A stretch of 64,000 bases of DNA from Streptomyces sp. NBC_01591. GTDB lineage: Bacteria; Actinomycetota; Actinomycetes; Streptomycetales; Streptomycetaceae. Shown here piece after piece: positions 33,122 through 42,379 of the stretch. Within the stretch, counting starts at the first letter, position 1, and each line of letters begins with the position of its first letter. The translations under genes were made by a program, and so were the position numbers. A model generated the notes under the pieces. It saw only the letters and a list, made by a program, of their open reading frames with translations, did no database searches and had not been told where the DNA came from. The DNA is taken from positions 4,340,001-4,404,000 of the forward strand of contig NZ_CP109327.1 of the NCBI RefSeq assembly GCF_035918155.1, read 5' to 3'.

Positions 33122-34575
33122 ACAAGCCCCTTCGCAGGATTGCGATCTTCTGCGGGCTGCTCGTCCTCGCTCTCCTGGTCCGTGTCAACTGGCTCCAGTA
33201 CGTTCGCGCCGACGAGCTGAACGGGAACGAGCACAACCGCCGCGTCCAGATCGAGCGGTACGCACACGAGCGCGGCAACATCATCGTCGACGGGAAACCC
33301 GTCACCGGGTCCGTCGAAACCACGGGCAGCGACTTCAAATACAAGCGGGTCTGGAAGAACGGCCCCATGTGGGCCCCCGTCACGGGCTACTCCTCGCAGG
33401 CGTTCGACGCCTCGCAGCTGGAGAGCCTCGAGGACGGAATCCTCACCGGCAACAGCGACCAGCTGTTCTTCGACCGCACGCTGTCTCTCTTCACCGGCGA
33501 GAAGAAGACCGGCGGCAACATCGTCACCACCCTCAACGGCGCCGCTCAGAAGGCCGCCTTCAAGGGACTCGGCAACAAGAAGGGTGCCGTAGCCGCGATC
33601 GACCCGCAGACCGGCGCCATCCTTGCCCTGGTCAGCACTCCTTCGTACGATCCCTCGGCCTTCGCGGGCAATTCCCTCAAGGACGCAGAGGCCCGGCAGC
33701 AGCTCCTGAAGGACAAGGACAAGCCGATGCTCAACCGGGCATTGCGCGAGACCTACCCGCCCGGCTCGACCTTCAAGGTCGTCACCGCCGCCGCGGCTCT
33801 GGAGAACGGGCTGTACAAGGGGATCGACGACAAAACGGACTCTCCGCTGCCCTGGCGGCTCCCGCTGACCACCGGAAACCTCGAGAACGAGGGCAACATC
33901 CCGTGCGAGAACGCCTCGCTCCGGGAAGCGCTGCGGTGGTCCTGCAACACCGTCTTCGGCAAGATCAGTGACGATCTCGGCAACCAGAAGATGATCGACG
34001 AGGCCAACAAGTTCGGCTTCAACGAGGAGATCTTCACCCCGGTACGCGCCGACGCCAGCATCTACCCCAAGGACAACCGGCCGCAGAACGCCATGGCCGG
34101 CATCGGCCAGGCGTCCAACCGCGCCACCCCGCTCCAGATGGCGATGGTCGCCGCGGCCGTCGCCAACGACGGCAAGCTGATGCAGCCCTACATGGTCGCT
34201 CAGCGCCAGGCCCCCAACCTCGACGTGATCTACACCCACGAGAAGGAGCAGTTCAGCCAGCCCCTCTCGGGTGAGAACGCGCAGAAGCTCCAGCAGATGA
34301 TGGAGACCGTCGTCAAGAACGGCACGGGAACCAACGCCCTCATCGACGGCGTCACTGTGGGTGGCAAGACCGGTACGGCCCAGCACGGTCTGAACAACAG
34401 CGAGAATCCGTACGCCTGGTTCATCTCGTACGCCAAGACCGACAGCGGCTCACCGGTCGCCGTCGCCGTGGTCGTCGAGGACAGCCAGGCCAACCGCGAC
34501 GACATCTCCGGTGGTGGCCTGGCCGCCCCGATCGCGCGGGATGTCATGAAGGCGGTCATCGACAGCAAGAAGTGA
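33118..34575 (+). CDS. pbpA: Class B penicillin-binding protein PbpA
   Basis: 485 aa. Single N-terminal membrane anchor (about residues 7-23), dimerisation domain, then transpeptidase domain. The three active-site motifs are intact: STFK (Ser217), SCN (275-277) and KTGT (417-420). It crosslinks peptidoglycan together with the SEDS enzyme encoded immediately upstream; the GTG start at 33118 overlaps that gene. Confidence 0.93.
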   Translation: MNKPLRRIAIFCGLLVLALLVRVNWLQYVRADELNGNEHNRRVQIERYAHERGNIIVDGKPVTGSVETTGSDFKYKRVWKNGPMWAPVTGYSSQAFDASQLESLEDGILTGNSDQLFFDRTLSLFTGEKKTGGNIVTTLNGAAQKAAFKGLGNKKGAVAAIDPQTGAILALVSTPSYDPSAFAGNSLKDAEARQQLLKDKDKPMLNRALRETYPPGSTFKVVTAAAALENGLYKGIDDKTDSPLPWRLPLTTGNLENEGNIPCENASLREALRWSCNTVFGKISDDLGNQKMIDEANKFGFNEEIFTPVRADASIYPKDNRPQNAMAGIGQASNRATPLQMAMVAAAVANDGKLMQPYMVAQRQAPNLDVIYTHEKEQFSQPLSGENAQKLQQMMETVVKNGTGTNALIDGVTVGGKTGTAQHGLNNSENPYAWFISYAKTDSGSPVAVAVVVEDSQANRDDISGGGLAAPIARDVMKAVIDSKK

Positions 34576-34742
34576 TGCCCGTCACATCGGGTGCCATACC
34601 TGCACATTGGGATACCGGTCAGATATCAGGTCCGGACTCCGGACCGATCAGGTAGTGCGCGGCCGGTAGCGTATGCGCGAGCAGCACACCGCCGGACCAC
34701 ACACCGGTGCGGTCGGGACTGACGGAGAGGGCTGGAACAGTT

Positions 34743-36722
34743 ATGGAAGAGCCGCGTCGCCTCGGCGGCCGGTACGAGCTGGGCTCGGTGCTCGGCCGTG
34801 GTGGCATGGCCGAGGTCTACCTCGCACACGACACCCGGCTCGGCCGCACCGTGGCCGTGAAGACGCTCCGGGCCGATCTGGCCCGCGATCCGTCCTTCCA
34901 GGCCCGGTTCCGCCGTGAGGCCCAGTCCGCCGCCTCGCTCAACCACCCGGCGATCGTCGCCGTCTACGACACCGGCGAGGACTACGTCGACGGGGTCTCC
35001 ATCCCGTACATCGTGATGGAGTACGTCGACGGGTCGACGCTCAGGGAACTCCTGCACTCCGGCCGCAAGTTGCTGCCCGAGCGCACCCTTGAGATGACCG
35101 TCGGCATCCTCCAGGCGCTGGAGTACTCGCACCGCGCCGGTATCGTCCACCGCGACATCAAGCCGGCGAACGTCATGCTGACGCGCACCGGTCAGGTCAA
35201 GGTCATGGACTTCGGCATCGCCCGCGCCATGGGCGACTCCGGAATGACGATGACCCAGACCGCCGCCGTCATCGGCACCGCCCAGTACCTCTCTCCGGAG
35301 CAGGCCAAGGGCGAGCAGGTCGACGCGCGCTCCGACCTCTACTCGACCGGCTGTCTGCTCTACGAGCTGCTGACGGTCCGGCCGCCCTTCATCGGGGACT
35401 CACCGGTCGCGGTCGCCTACCAGCACGTACGGGAAGAGCCGCAGAAGCCCAGCAACTTCGACGCCGAGATCACGCCCGAAATGGACGCGATCGTGTTGAA
35501 GGCTCTGGTCAAGGACCCCGACTACCGCTACCAGTCGGCCGACGAGATGCGCGCCGACATCGAGGCCTGCCTCGACGGTCAGCCGGTCGCCGCCACCGCG
35601 GCGATGGGTGCGGCCGGTTACGGCGGCTACGACGGATACGGCAACGACCAGCCGACCACCGCGCTGCGCGCCGCCGACCAGAACGGCGCGCCCACGTCCA
35701 TGCTTCCCCCGGTCAACCCGGACGACGGCGGCTACGGCTACGACGACCGCCCGGACCGCCGCCGCCAGAAGAAGAGCAACACCTCGACGATCCTGCTGAT
35801 CGTCGCGGGTGTCCTGGTGCTGATCGGCGCGATCCTGATCGGCCAGTCGGTGTTCAGCAGCAAGGACACCGACAGCGGGGTCGATGTGCCGAACTTGGTC
35901 GGCTCGACCGTGGAGAAAGCACAGAAACTCGCGGAGAGTTCCGACATCGTCCTGAAGATCGGCTCGCGCGAACCGTGCGAGGAGCAGCCCAAGGGCAAGA
36001 TCTGCAGCCAGAGCCCGACCGCCGACGGCAAGATGGAGAAGAAGGACGTCGTCACGGTCGTCGTCTCCACCGGGGCACACAAGGTCGAGGTCCCGGACGT
36101 CGTGGAGAAGACGGAGGCGACCGCCCGCAAGGATCTTGAGGACAAGGGCTTCACGGTGAACGTCACCGCGGTCGAGTCCGAGAAGAGCGCGGGTACGGTC
36201 ATCGAGCAGGACCCCGCGGGCAACTCGAAGGCCGAGCGGAACTCCGAAGTCACGATCACGGTCGCCAAGCAGGCCACCCAGAAGGTGCCGAACGTCGCCG
36301 ACCGGGACTACGACGCCGCCGTGGCACAGCTCAATGGCCTGGGCTTCAAGAACGTCTCCAGGACCGACGTCGATTCGGAGAAGCCCGCGAACCAGGTCAT
36401 CAGCCAGACGCCGCTCGCCGACTCGATGCAGCCGCTGACCGCCCAGATCGTGCTGACGGTCTCGAAGGGCCCGCAGCAGCCGGAGAAGACCACGGTTCCC
36501 GATCTGCAGGGCAAGACCCTCGCGGAGGCAAAGGCCCTGCTTGCCGGGGCGGGTCTGCAGCTCGGCCAGGTGCAGGGGCCGAATGACGACAAGGCGAAGA
36601 TCGTCGCCTTCCAGCCCGGCTCGGGACAGCCGGTCGACAAGAACAGCGCGGTCAACGTCCAGACCATGCCGGGCGGTGGAGACGGCAACATCTTCGGCGG
36701 CCCGTCCGGCTCACGACGCTGA
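34743..36722 (+). CDS. pknB: PASTA-domain Ser/Thr protein kinase PknB
   Basis: 659 aa transmembrane receptor kinase. The kinase domain covers about residues 11-275: GRGGMAEVY (glycine loop), VAVKTL (Lys), HRDIKPANV (catalytic loop), DFGIARA, and an activation loop MTMTQTAAVIGTAQYLSPEQ with phosphorylatable Thr. A Gly/Tyr/Asp juxtamembrane linker precedes one membrane helix (TILLIVAGVLVLIGAILIG). Four PASTA repeats follow (VPNLVG, VPDVVE, VPNVAD, VPDLQG starts), which bind muropeptides or lipid II. ATG at 34743. Unlike Mycobacterium, no pknA lies between pbpA and pknB. Confidence 0.95.
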   Translation: MEEPRRLGGRYELGSVLGRGGMAEVYLAHDTRLGRTVAVKTLRADLARDPSFQARFRREAQSAASLNHPAIVAVYDTGEDYVDGVSIPYIVMEYVDGSTLRELLHSGRKLLPERTLEMTVGILQALEYSHRAGIVHRDIKPANVMLTRTGQVKVMDFGIARAMGDSGMTMTQTAAVIGTAQYLSPEQAKGEQVDARSDLYSTGCLLYELLTVRPPFIGDSPVAVAYQHVREEPQKPSNFDAEITPEMDAIVLKALVKDPDYRYQSADEMRADIEACLDGQPVAATAAMGAAGYGGYDGYGNDQPTTALRAADQNGAPTSMLPPVNPDDGGYGYDDRPDRRRQKKSNTSTILLIVAGVLVLIGAILIGQSVFSSKDTDSGVDVPNLVGSTVEKAQKLAESSDIVLKIGSREPCEEQPKGKICSQSPTADGKMEKKDVVTVVVSTGAHKVEVPDVVEKTEATARKDLEDKGFTVNVTAVESEKSAGTVIEQDPAGNSKAERNSEVTITVAKQATQKVPNVADRDYDAAVAQLNGLGFKNVSRTDVDSEKPANQVISQTPLADSMQPLTAQIVLTVSKGPQQPEKTTVPDLQGKTLAEAKALLAGAGLQLGQVQGPNDDKAKIVAFQPGSGQPVDKNSAVNVQTMPGGGDGNIFGGPSGSRR

Positions 36723-36742
36723 CCCGGACACACCGCCCCATC

Positions 36743-36777
36743 GGGCCCCGGCGCCACACGGCGACCGGGGCCCTTTG
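36743..36777 (+). terminator. Terminator after pknB
   Basis: Stem GGGCCCCGG (36743-36751) / CCGGGGCCC (36765-36773), 13-base loop, followed by TTT, 20 bases after the pknB stop. Confidence 0.8.
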
Positions 36778-36876
36778 CTGTGCCCGCCACGACAGATTCC
36801 TTGTTCCTTGCAAACCGTTCCTCGCAAACCGCACATGCGACCGTAAAGCGATCCTGTCTTCATATGCACCGAATCG

Positions 36877-37341
36877 TTGGACCGGTGGGGCGACTTGGGG
36901 GGTTCAGGCACCCAGCCGGACCGAGGTGCTCAACTGCTCCGCCACGACGGGTGCACGGACGTCGTGGTGCACAACGGCCCCGGCGACCGAGGCGTGGACG
37001 TCACAGAAGTGACCGCGGACGGCTGCAGCATCGTCGTGCAGTGCAAGAGCTTCGCGCCCTACCGTCCGGTGTGGAGCGGCGAGTTGCAGAAGTTCCTCGG
37101 CGCCTCTTCCATCCAGCACAGGGCCGATGTGGCTCTCTTCGTAGCCACTGCCTCCTTCGCACCTGAGGCACGTGCCATCGCCGAGACCTACGGCATCACC
37201 CTCGTCGACCGCGCTCACCTCGAAAAGTGGAGCGCCGGAGTACCGCTCCCGGTCCTGAAGCAGCAGTCGCCAGGCAGAGAGAAGGGCCCGAAGTCGCAAA
37301 GGCTGGTTGCGACTTCGGGCCCGGCTCAACGTATCGGCTAG
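36877..37341 (+). CDS. Mrr-like restriction endonuclease fragment
   Basis: 154 aa. RGAQLLRHDGCTDVVVHNGPGDRGVDVTEVTADGCSIVVQCKSFAPYRPV carries the Mrr catalytic signature (D...D-x11-15-QxK: GDRGVDV and VVQCK), and ADVALFVATASFAPEARAIAETYGITLVDRAHLEKW completes the fold. Such enzymes cleave modified or foreign DNA. It is short at the N-terminus: the first 15 residues lack the usual F-E helix. The last 20 or so residues are encoded by the sortase terminator hairpin, so it is probably a remnant or has lost its original ends. It converges with the sortase gene and overlaps it by four bases. Confidence 0.6.
   Translation: MDRWGDLGGSGTQPDRGAQLLRHDGCTDVVVHNGPGDRGVDVTEVTADGCSIVVQCKSFAPYRPVWSGELQKFLGASSIQHRADVALFVATASFAPEARAIAETYGITLVDRAHLEKWSAGVPLPVLKQQSPGREKGPKSQRLVATSGPAQRIG
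37284..37322 (-). terminator. Sortase operon terminator
   Basis: Perfect 16-bp stem (37284-37299 / 37307-37322), 7-base loop, followed on the minus strand by TTCTCTCT. It lies 15 bases past the sortase stop and inside the 3' end of the convergent Mrr-like frame. Confidence 0.85.
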
Positions 37342-38066
37342 CGCAGCTCCGCCGGCTTCGTGCGGTCCTTGTCCACCTTCTCCGTACGCACCAGCTCGCC
37401 CCACACGATGTAGCGGTACTTCGACGTGTAGACCGGCGTGCAGGTCGTCAGCGTGATGTAGCGGCCGGGTTTCTTCGCGCCCGATCCCTTCGGCACCGCC
37501 TGCAGAACGTCGACGTTGTACTTCGACGTCTCGGGAAGCTCCTTGAAGACCTTGTAGACGTACCAGGTGTCCTTGGTCTCGAAGACGACCGCGTCCCCGG
37601 TCTTCACCTTGTCGATGTTGTGGAACTTGGCACCGTGCCCGTCGCGGTGGGCGGCCAGGGTGAAGTTGCCCTTCTTGTCCCACGGGAGGGCCGACTTCAC
37701 CGGGTCCGTGTAGTAGCCCGCGATGCCGTTGTTGAGGCTCTCGGTGTCGGTGCCCTTCTTGACCAGCACCTCGCCGTTCTTCATCGACGGGACGTGCAGG
37801 AAGCCGATGCCGTCCTTCGTGTCCAGCGCGCCCGGTCCGCCCGCCCAGCGGTCGCGGATGGTGTGGCCCTGCTTGGTGGCCTCACGGTCGGCGAGCACAT
37901 TCGTCCACCAGAGGGAGTAGACGACGAAGAGTCCCAGCACCAGGCCCGCGGTGATCAGCAGTTCGCCGAAGACACTGATCACGGTCGCGACGGAATGGCG
38001 GCCCCGGCGCCGAGGCGGGGGCGCGGACTCGCCGATTCGCTCTTCGTCCTCGGTCCTCGCTGTCAC
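37338..38066 (-). CDS. Class E sortase (SrtE2-like)
   Basis: 242 aa membrane-anchored transpeptidase. A cytoplasmic charged N-terminus is followed by one helix (VFGELLITAGLVLGLFVVYSLWW). The sortase barrel carries the catalytic His in LAAHRDGHG, Cys in TLTTCTPVYT and Arg in SKYRYIVWGEL. In S. coelicolor class E sortases attach long chaplins bearing LAxTG signals to the wall, which aerial growth requires. GTG start at 38066, 27 bases after the previous sortase gene. Confidence 0.9.
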   Translation of the reverse strand: MTARTEDEERIGESAPPPRRRGRHSVATVISVFGELLITAGLVLGLFVVYSLWWTNVLADREATKQGHTIRDRWAGGPGALDTKDGIGFLHVPSMKNGEVLVKKGTDTESLNNGIAGYYTDPVKSALPWDKKGNFTLAAHRDGHGAKFHNIDKVKTGDAVVFETKDTWYVYKVFKELPETSKYNVDVLQAVPKGSGAKKPGRYITLTTCTPVYTSKYRYIVWGELVRTEKVDKDRTKPAELR

Positions 38067-38093
38067 CGCACCCGCCCCTGTCGTGATGATGAT

Positions 38094-39587
38094 TCAGCCC
38101 ACGAGCGCGTCGGGCTTCCCCTTGCTGCGCGGTCGTTCGTCGACCATCTTGCCCCAGACGATCAAACGGTACGTACTCGTGAATTCCGGCGTACAGGTCG
38201 TCAGAGTGATGTACCGGCCCGGCCCGGTGAACCCGGAACCGCGTGGCACCGGATCGATCACCGAGACGTTGGACGGCGATGTCTGCGGCAGGGTCCTCGC
38301 TGTCTCGTACGTGTAGTACGCGCCCTGCGTCTCGACCACGATCAGGTCGCCGGGGCTCAGCCGGTTGATGTAGCGGAACGGCTCGCCGTGGGTGTTGCGA
38401 TGGCCGGCCAGGGAGAAGTTGCCCTGCTTGGCCGACGGCATCGCGGTGCGGAGCGCGCCCTCGCCGTAGTGGCCGACCATGCCCCGGTCGAGGACCTTCT
38501 CCTTGCTGATGCCCTCGGCGATCGGAGCGACCACATCCAGCTTGGGGATGTGGATGATGGCGAATCCCTGCCCCGCTTCGAACACGCCGGGGTTGCGGTC
38601 GCCCTTCGCCCAGTCGTCCTGGATCTTGTGCGCCTCCTTGCCGGCGTACTGGTCGGCGCGCACGTTCGTCCACCACAGCTGATAGGTGACGAAGAGCAGC
38701 ATCAGCACACCGAGCGTGATGAACAGCTCACCGGTGACCCGGCTGGCCACCACGGCCGGGCTGTCCTTGGCCGCGCGCGCCGCACGCCGTGCCTCGATGC
38801 GTGACATCGGCTTGTCGGCCTGCGTGGCGGCCGACGCCACCGTCTCCGGCCGCTGTTCGGCGCGGCGGCGGCCTCGCCCCTTGGCGGCGCGGCGGCGTTC
38901 GGCGCGGCCTCCGGTGCGTGGTTCCGGATCGGTGCCTTCGGGGTCCGGTGCGGACTCCGCGGAGCTCTCCGCGTCGCTCGCCGATTCCGGAGCTGAATCC
39001 AGATCCGGCTCAGGGCCCGGCTCAAGACCCGCAGCCCTGTCCGGTACGGGCGCCGGATCCGGCCGCCGGGTCGTAGCCGCCTGATCGACCAGGCGACGCG
39101 TGTCCGCCGTCCGCAGGCCGACCGTCTCGTCGTCGAGCGGGAAGGGAAGAGGGACGGGCTGCTCCCGGGGCCCCGCAACAGGCGACGCCACGGGCGTCGG
39201 CGCGGGCGTCGGCGCGGGCGTCGGCGCGGGCGCCTGCTGCCCGTACCAGTCCCGTTCGAACCCCTCGGGGTCGTACCACTCCCGCGGAGCCCCCTCCGGG
39301 CTCTGCACCCCACGCGGCGCCTGCGCCTGCGTCTGCGCCTCTGGTTCCGTCTGTGCCCGTCCGTCGGGGGCACGGTGCTGTCCCCGCCCCGTCCTCGGCG
39401 TCCCGGCCGCCTCGGCCGGGATGTTGCCCGCCCTGAACCACGGCGAGGCATGCCGCCCCGGCAGCGGATCGTTCAACGGGTCTGCCAGCTGGTCGACCGC
39501 CGCCTCGAACGCGCCTGAGGCCTCGTACGCTCCTTGCTCGTACGGGCCGTCCTGTCCGGCGTCGTGTTCGGGGCGGAGTGCGGTCAC
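38094..39587 (-). CDS. Class E sortase with long cytoplasmic N-terminus (SrtE1-like)
   Basis: 497 aa. The first 280 or so residues are Pro/Ala/Gln/Glu-rich and probably disordered (repeats TPAPTPAPTPVA, TQAQAQ). One membrane helix (GELFITLGVLMLLFVTYQLWW) and a sortase domain follow, with LAGHRNTHG, TLTTCTPEFTSTYRLIVWGKM. The GTG at 39587 overlaps the pabA stop (GTGA). The extension could be a cytoplasmic docking or phosphorylation segment beside the kinase cluster (inference). Confidence 0.9.
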   Translation of the reverse strand: MTALRPEHDAGQDGPYEQGAYEASGAFEAAVDQLADPLNDPLPGRHASPWFRAGNIPAEAAGTPRTGRGQHRAPDGRAQTEPEAQTQAQAPRGVQSPEGAPREWYDPEGFERDWYGQQAPAPTPAPTPAPTPVASPVAGPREQPVPLPFPLDDETVGLRTADTRRLVDQAATTRRPDPAPVPDRAAGLEPGPEPDLDSAPESASDAESSAESAPDPEGTDPEPRTGGRAERRRAAKGRGRRRAEQRPETVASAATQADKPMSRIEARRAARAAKDSPAVVASRVTGELFITLGVLMLLFVTYQLWWTNVRADQYAGKEAHKIQDDWAKGDRNPGVFEAGQGFAIIHIPKLDVVAPIAEGISKEKVLDRGMVGHYGEGALRTAMPSAKQGNFSLAGHRNTHGEPFRYINRLSPGDLIVVETQGAYYTYETARTLPQTSPSNVSVIDPVPRGSGFTGPGRYITLTTCTPEFTSTYRLIVWGKMVDERPRSKGKPDALVG

Positions 39588-40222
39588 GCGACGGCCTTGC
39601 CCACCACCGGCGCGAGCCCCGCCGACCTCGCGACGGCTCCCGTGTCGCCGCACTGTGCCAGCCAGTTGGCCAACATCAGGTGCCCGTGCTCGGTCAGCAC
39701 CGACTCCGGATGGAACTGCACGCCCTCCACCGGCAGTTCACGGTGGCGCAGCCCCATGATGATGCCGTCGGCGGTCCGCGCCGTCACCTCCAACTCCGCC
39801 GGGACGGTGTCCGGTTCGGCGGCGAGCGAGTGGTAGCGGGTCGCGGTGAAGGGGGACGGCAGGCCCGCGAAGACCCCCGCTCCTTCATGGGTCACCGGCG
39901 AGGTCTTGCCGTGCAGCAGCTCCGGGGCGCGGTCCACCACGCCGCCGTACGCCACCGCCATCGACTGCATCCCCAGGCAGACCCCGAAGACCGGGACGCC
40001 CGTCGCCGCGCAGTGGCGCACCATCTCGACGCACACGCCCGCCTGCTCCGGGGTGCCGGGACCGGGCGACAGCAGGACGCCGTCGAAGCCGTCCTGGGCG
40101 TGCGCCGTGGTCACCTCGTCGTTGCGCAGCACTTCGCATTCGGCGCCGAGCTGGTAGAGGTACTGGACGAGATTGAAGACAAAGCTGTCGTAGTTGTCCA
40201 CGACAAGAATGCGGGCACTCAC
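39584..40222 (-). CDS. pabA: Aminodeoxychorismate/anthranilate synthase glutamine amidotransferase subunit
   Basis: Class I glutamine amidotransferase, 212 aa. ILVVDNYDSFVFNLVQYL start, oxyanion/nucleophile PVFGVCLGMQSM (Cys), and HPES His-Glu pair (VQFHPESVLTEHGH). It supplies ammonia for p-aminobenzoate (folate) or tryptophan synthesis; the mycobacterial neighbour in this locus is called trpG/pabA. GTG at 40222 overlaps the small membrane protein gene. Confidence 0.9.
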   Translation of the reverse strand: MSARILVVDNYDSFVFNLVQYLYQLGAECEVLRNDEVTTAHAQDGFDGVLLSPGPGTPEQAGVCVEMVRHCAATGVPVFGVCLGMQSMAVAYGGVVDRAPELLHGKTSPVTHEGAGVFAGLPSPFTATRYHSLAAEPDTVPAELEVTARTADGIIMGLRHRELPVEGVQFHPESVLTEHGHLMLANWLAQCGDTGAVARSAGLAPVVGKAVA

Positions 40223-40401
40223 TGGCCGGTCTCCGTCCCGGTCGAGCCGTCGACCGTCACATCACCGAACGGAAGCAGCGGTTCCGCCCAGGGGAAGACG
40301 TACTGGAAAAGCGCATAGACGACGGCCAGTGCCAACACGAGCGAGATGAGCGCACGCACCCATGCGTTGCCCGGCAGATGCCGCCAGATCCAGCCGTACA
40401 T
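40219..40401 (-). CDS. Small single-helix membrane protein
   Basis: 60 aa. MYGWIWRHLPGNAWVRALISLVLALAVVYALFQYVFPWAEPLLPFGDVTV: short basic N-terminus, one helix (about 15-37), acidic outside tail. It is coupled to pabA by a GTGA overlap and lies between two sortase genes. Function unknown. Confidence 0.82.
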   Translation of the reverse strand: MYGWIWRHLPGNAWVRALISLVLALAVVYALFQYVFPWAEPLLPFGDVTVDGSTGTETGQ

Positions 40402-40458
40402 GCTGTCCCCTCCATTCGGTACGGGAACCAGACTAAAGGGCCGGGGCAGGAGCGTGGG

Positions 40459-41190
40459 TCAGCTGTGGAAAGCTGCCGGCTTGCCTTCGGTCACAGGCTG
40501 GGTGGCGTCAAGGTGCGCCCAGGCGATCAGCCGGTGACTGCTGCCCCACTCGGGCTCGCAGGTGGTCAGCGTCAGATAGCGGCCCGGCCCGTCGAAGCCC
40601 GACTTCCGGGGGACGGGATCGATGACCCCGATGTCGCTCGGCACGGTCCGGTACGGCTTCTTGTCGATGCGGTACGTGAACCACGTCGTCCCGTCCGTCA
40701 GCACCACCGCGTCGCCCGGACGCAGCTTCGGGAAGTCCTTGAACGGATCCCCGTACGTACGGCGGTGTCCGGCCACCGCGAAATTGCCCCTCGCGCCGAG
40801 GCGGGCCGTCCCCGCGTAATGACCGAGGCCCTTCTGCAAGGTCCTGACCTCGGTGTTCTCCAGGACGGGCCACTCCCAGCCCTTGCCGAAGCGGGGTATG
40901 TACAGCATCGCGAACGGCTTGCCGTCCCGGTACGCGGCGGGGGCGGGCGGCTCCTTCGATGTCGGCGTCTTCGGTGCCCTCGGCGTCTTCGACGTCGGGG
41001 AGGTCTGCGGCGCGGGTGCGGACACCGGCCCCTGCGCCCACCGGCTGCGCAGGGTGTCGAGCTGCCCCTCGGTCGCGTCGGCCGCCTTCACCCCGGTCCA
41101 GAACAGCACGTACACCACAAAGAGCACGATCAGGGCCCCGACGGTGATGCAGAGTTCGCTGAACGTCCTGACGATCAGTCGCACCGACAC
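40459..41190 (-). CDS. Third class E sortase, variant active-site loop
   Basis: 243 aa. One N-terminal helix (FSELCITVGALIVLFVVYVLFW), a Pro/Thr/Lys-rich spacer (about 55-90), then a sortase barrel with VAGHRRTYG, GRYLTLTTCEPEWGSSHRLIAWAHL. The residue after the catalytic Cys is Glu where the two neighbouring sortases have Thr, and the segment up to the catalytic Arg is changed (EWGSSHR). Substrate choice may differ. GTG at 41190 with GGGGAGG upstream. Confidence 0.88.
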   Translation of the reverse strand: MSVRLIVRTFSELCITVGALIVLFVVYVLFWTGVKAADATEGQLDTLRSRWAQGPVSAPAPQTSPTSKTPRAPKTPTSKEPPAPAAYRDGKPFAMLYIPRFGKGWEWPVLENTEVRTLQKGLGHYAGTARLGARGNFAVAGHRRTYGDPFKDFPKLRPGDAVVLTDGTTWFTYRIDKKPYRTVPSDIGVIDPVPRKSGFDGPGRYLTLTTCEPEWGSSHRLIAWAHLDATQPVTEGKPAAFHS

Positions 41191-41216
41191 CTGGTCGGCC
41201 TCCCCACAGCCGCTAG

Positions 41217-41984
41217 CTACTTCACGGGCTCCGCATAGTGGAGGTCCACTGTGCCCGAGTAGCCGGGAAGAGTCACCGCCTCGTGCTCGTCGACTTTCCA
41301 GCCGAGCCCGTACGCCTTCACGTACAGCAGGTAGTTGCTGATCGCCGGGGAGTCGTTCAGCGCCTGCTTGAGCTTGCCCGGGTCGCCGACCGCGGTGATC
41401 TTGTACGGCGGGGAGTAGACCCGGCCCTGGAGGATCAGGGTGTTGCCGACGCAGCGCACCGCGCTGGTGGAGATCAGCCGCTGGTCCATGACCTGGATGC
41501 CCCGGGCACCGCCCTGCCAGAGGGCATTGACGACCGCCTGCAGGTCCTGCTGGTGGATGACCAGGTCATTGGGTTGCGGGTCGGGGTAGCCGGGGTTGGC
41601 GGTGGCGTTGGGCGGGGCGTCATTGAGCGTGACGGACACCGAGCGGCCGGTGAGCTTCGTGGTGCCCCCGGCCCGCTCCAGCTCCTTGAGCCGGGCGTCC
41701 TCCGCCTCGGTGCTGCCGTCGTCCTGCCGGACGAGGGCGTCGATGTCCTCGCGCACGGCCGCGGTGGTCTCGTCCAGCTGGGCGTTCTTGTTGCTGCGCT
41801 GCTGAATGAGATCGGAGAGCTTCAGCAGCGAGGAATCGGTGCGGATGTTGGTGCCCTTGGCCGTGTTGGCGCTGGTGACGAAGATCAGTCCGGCGAGGGC
41901 GAAGACGGCAGCGGTGAGCACGCGGGCCGGGTGCCGGAAGGTGCGCCGGACCGGGCCTTGGGGGGAGTCGGCAGAATTGCTCAA
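41217..41984 (-). CDS. DUF881 family membrane-anchored protein
   Basis: 255 aa. One N-terminal helix ([21 protein letters not shown]), a coiled-coil stretch (about 55-110), then the DUF881 core with [72 protein letters not shown]. The homologue sits in the same place next to crgA in Mycobacterium. A division-related role is suspected but unproven. The start is a TTG at 41984 preceded by AGGAGA. It is divergent from crgA. Confidence 0.87.
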   Translation of the reverse strand: MSNSADSPQGPVRRTFRHPARVLTAAVFALAGLIFVTSANTAKGTNIRTDSSLLKLSDLIQQRSNKNAQLDETTAAVREDIDALVRQDDGSTEAEDARLKELERAGGTTKLTGRSVSVTLNDAPPNATANPGYPDPQPNDLVIHQQDLQAVVNALWQGGARGIQVMDQRLISTSAVRCVGNTLILQGRVYSPPYKITAVGDPGKLKQALNDSPAISNYLLYVKAYGLGWKVDEHEAVTLPGYSGTVDLHYAEPVK

Positions 41985-42124
41985 CGTACCCTTATCTCCT
42001 TCGGCGCCAGGGAAGCACTACGCTAACTGACGCCCGGGGGAGGCAGTATTCCCCCTCGAGCCCGCCCCGGCGCCAGCCACAGTTCCCTGCGCGGTCACGC
42101 AGCGCATCGACAGGAGAGTCCCTC

Positions 42125-42379
42125 GTGCCGAAGTCACGTATCCGCAAGAAGGCCGGCTTCACGCCCCCTCCGGCGAAGCAGGCAACCAACCTAAAGCTGA
42201 CCAGCCGCAGCTGGGTGGCGCCGGTGATGCTGGCGCTCTTCCTGATCGGTCTGGCCTGGATCGTCGTTTTCTATGTGACCGACGGCGACCTGCCGATCAA
42301 GGATCTGGGGAACTGGAACATCGTCGTCGGCTTCGGCTTCATCGCCGGCGGCTTCGGTGTCTCCACGCAGTGGAAGTAG
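42125..42379 (+). CDS. crgA: Cell division protein CrgA
   Basis: 84 aa, two membrane helices ([21 protein letters not shown] and [17 protein letters not shown]) with the typical basic start MPKSRIRKK. CrgA regulates FtsZ ring formation and sporulation septation in Streptomyces and binds divisome parts. GTG at 42125. Confidence 0.95.
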   Translation: MPKSRIRKKAGFTPPPAKQATNLKLTSRSWVAPVMLALFLIGLAWIVVFYVTDGDLPIKDLGNWNIVVGFGFIAGGFGVSTQWK

